Shown piece by piece: positions 5,689 to 6,694 of a stretch of 6,694 nucleotides of DNA. Both the position numbers and the translations under genes were made by a program. The stretch is from an uncultured Neisseria sp. (GTDB taxonomy: Bacteria > Pseudomonadota > Gammaproteobacteria > Burkholderiales > Neisseriaceae), in NCBI GenBank assembly GCA_927911515.1, contig CAKMQH010000339.1:1-6694 (forward strand), read 5' to 3'. The notes below the pieces were generated by a model, which was given only the letters and a program-made list of their open reading frames with translations, had not been told where the DNA came from and searched no databases. Position 1 is the first letter of the stretch, and the number at the start of each line of letters is the position of its first letter.

Positions 5689-6694
5689 ATGACTTATCAA
5701 AAGCTCTCGTCTTTCATTATTTTTATAGTAGTTGAGCTTATACTGTTTTATGTATTGGCAATATATTGGCAAGCTAGTTGGATGCTGAAAGGCGGTATTC
5801 TAGCTTTGTCAATTGTTGCTATATTTTGTGCTTGGTTAATCAGGCAGCGTAAGAACAAGGAAAATATCAGTATTGGTTCAGAAGTTTGGCAGCAAATTGC
5901 GACAGAATTAAATAATACTGGATTTACTGGGCGTTACGTTTTGCGTATGCCTGATTTTGCAGTGAAGATGTCGAATTTAGTCGAGAGATATGATGACACA
6001 GTATATATAAATATTTTTAATCCAGAACATTTATACACTGTAGTTTGGAATTTGCTTCAAAATATAGCCCGTAAACAAATCTCACTCAGCATAGAGCTGG
6101 TGTTGTCTCCCGCCATAAATGCCGATGTATCTATGGTTATGCGGGGGTGGTTGCGCAATATATTGTTTTTGCAGAAAAAAATGGGTATATCTATACCTGT
6201 AAGTTTTGTTATTCGTGCTCCCTTTCTTTTCAAAGAATCTTCAGATAAAAGAGAGCTATTTTTTGCCTTAAAAACTCAAGGCAGATGGAATGTGTTAAAT
6301 ATTAATCAGTTTTTTACTGATTTTAAAGAAAGTTTGTCTATTGAGTTTTTACAGCAAAATAAACAATCAAACGGTTGTCAATATATATGGCTGATCGAGG
6401 CACTCAATTGCGTCGAGGAGCAATTGTTGAATCGTACAGACGGGGGATGGGAATATGTCGATGTACGTAGCTTAAGCGTAGTTGACGATGGAGACTGCCA
6501 AGCCAAATCAGTATGGGCAACTTATATTTCTAAGAATACACAAGGGTTAATCCATTCTTTTAATAATTATCAAGGTAATCAATTTCAATATATTCATACC
6601 GAATTGTCAGATAAATATACCGTTTATCATAAAAATCATGCTATTGATATACTTTTTAAAAGTATTATCTGTTTGTGCATTAGGTTTTTTTATC
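5689..6694 (+). CDS. tssM: TssM-like T6SS inner-membrane protein (IcmF family), N-terminal 335 residues, degenerate P-loop
   Basis: TssM is the core of the T6SS membrane complex. The frame is open from ATG at 5689 to the window end. Two hydrophobic helices lie at about 8-27 and 34-51, followed by a basic stretch (RQRKNKEN). A third hydrophobic stretch starts near 318 and runs off the end. This two-plus-one layout matches TssM/IcmF. The region 120-183 resembles the late part of the TssM NTPase-like domain: WNLLQNIARKQISLSIELVL (120-139), then MGISIPVSFVIRAPFLFKE (165-183), parallel to the family's LNG(V/I)..., then G...PVYV..TK.DL. The Walker A position appears to be MPDFAVKMS (87-95), which keeps a lysine but no glycines. 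The gene starts 18 bases after tssL with only a weak ribosome site. It is very AT-rich with many ATA and TTA codons. I assign TssM from position, topology and partial similarity; a novel TssM-like paralogue is the alternative. Confidence 0.8.
   Translation, partial: MTYQKLSSFIIFIVVELILFYVLAIYWQASWMLKGGILALSIVAIFCAWLIRQRKNKENISIGSEVWQQIATELNNTGFTGRYVLRMPDFAVKMSNLVERYDDTVYINIFNPEHLYTVVWNLLQNIARKQISLSIELVLSPAINADVSMVMRGWLRNILFLQKKMGISIPVSFVIRAPFLFKESSDKRELFFALKTQGRWNVLNINQFFTDFKESLSIEFLQQNKQSNGCQYIWLIEALNCVEEQLLNRTDGGWEYVDVRSLSVVDDGDCQAKSVWATYISKNTQGLIHSFNNYQGNQFQYIHTELSDKYTVYHKNHAIDILFKSIICLCIRFFY

Overview
The window looks like chromosomal DNA of a commensal Neisseria, probably of the mucosa/sicca/subflava type. 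Two exact 12-bp copies of the DNA uptake sequence variant AGGTCGTCTGAA lie in intergenic DNA (positions 950-961 and 2979-2990, both on the minus strand). A full-length Correia repeat enclosed element, a MITE typical of Neisseria, lies at 1019-1175. The species call is an inference from these repeats.

Layout. Positions 1-909 hold the C-terminal part of guaA (GMP synthase) on the plus strand, cut by the window edge, with two small indels near its 5' end. Positions 910-1427 are non-coding: a guaA terminator built from paired uptake sequences, the Correia element between two 52-bp direct repeats, and a terminator facing the other way for the tss genes. Positions 1428-3494 carry tssB and tssC on the minus strand, coding for the two proteins of the contractile type VI secretion (T6SS) sheath. 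Positions 3495-3662 are an AT-rich divergent promoter region. Positions 3663-6694 carry tssK, tssL and the first 335 codons of a tssM-like gene on the plus strand: the baseplate-to-membrane adaptor and two inner-membrane components. The last gene runs off the window.

How they work together. TssB and TssC form the cytoplasmic sheath that contracts to fire the Hcp/VgrG needle. TssK anchors the baseplate to the membrane complex of TssL and TssM (normally with the lipoprotein TssJ). The window therefore shows one side of a T6SS locus next to the housekeeping gene guaA. No hcp, vgrG, clpV, tssA, tssE, tssF, tssG, tssJ or effector/immunity gene is inside the window.

Two things stand out. First, the TssM-like protein has the TssM topology and a recognisable late part of the NTPase-like domain, but its Walker A position is degenerate. 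Second, five apparent indels fall in guaA (2), tssB (2) and tssC (1), while tssK, tssL and the visible tssM are open. In guaA and tssB the two indels cancel and restore frame. This pattern fits sequencing or assembly error at least as well as gene decay, and it must be settled before calling the T6SS broken.
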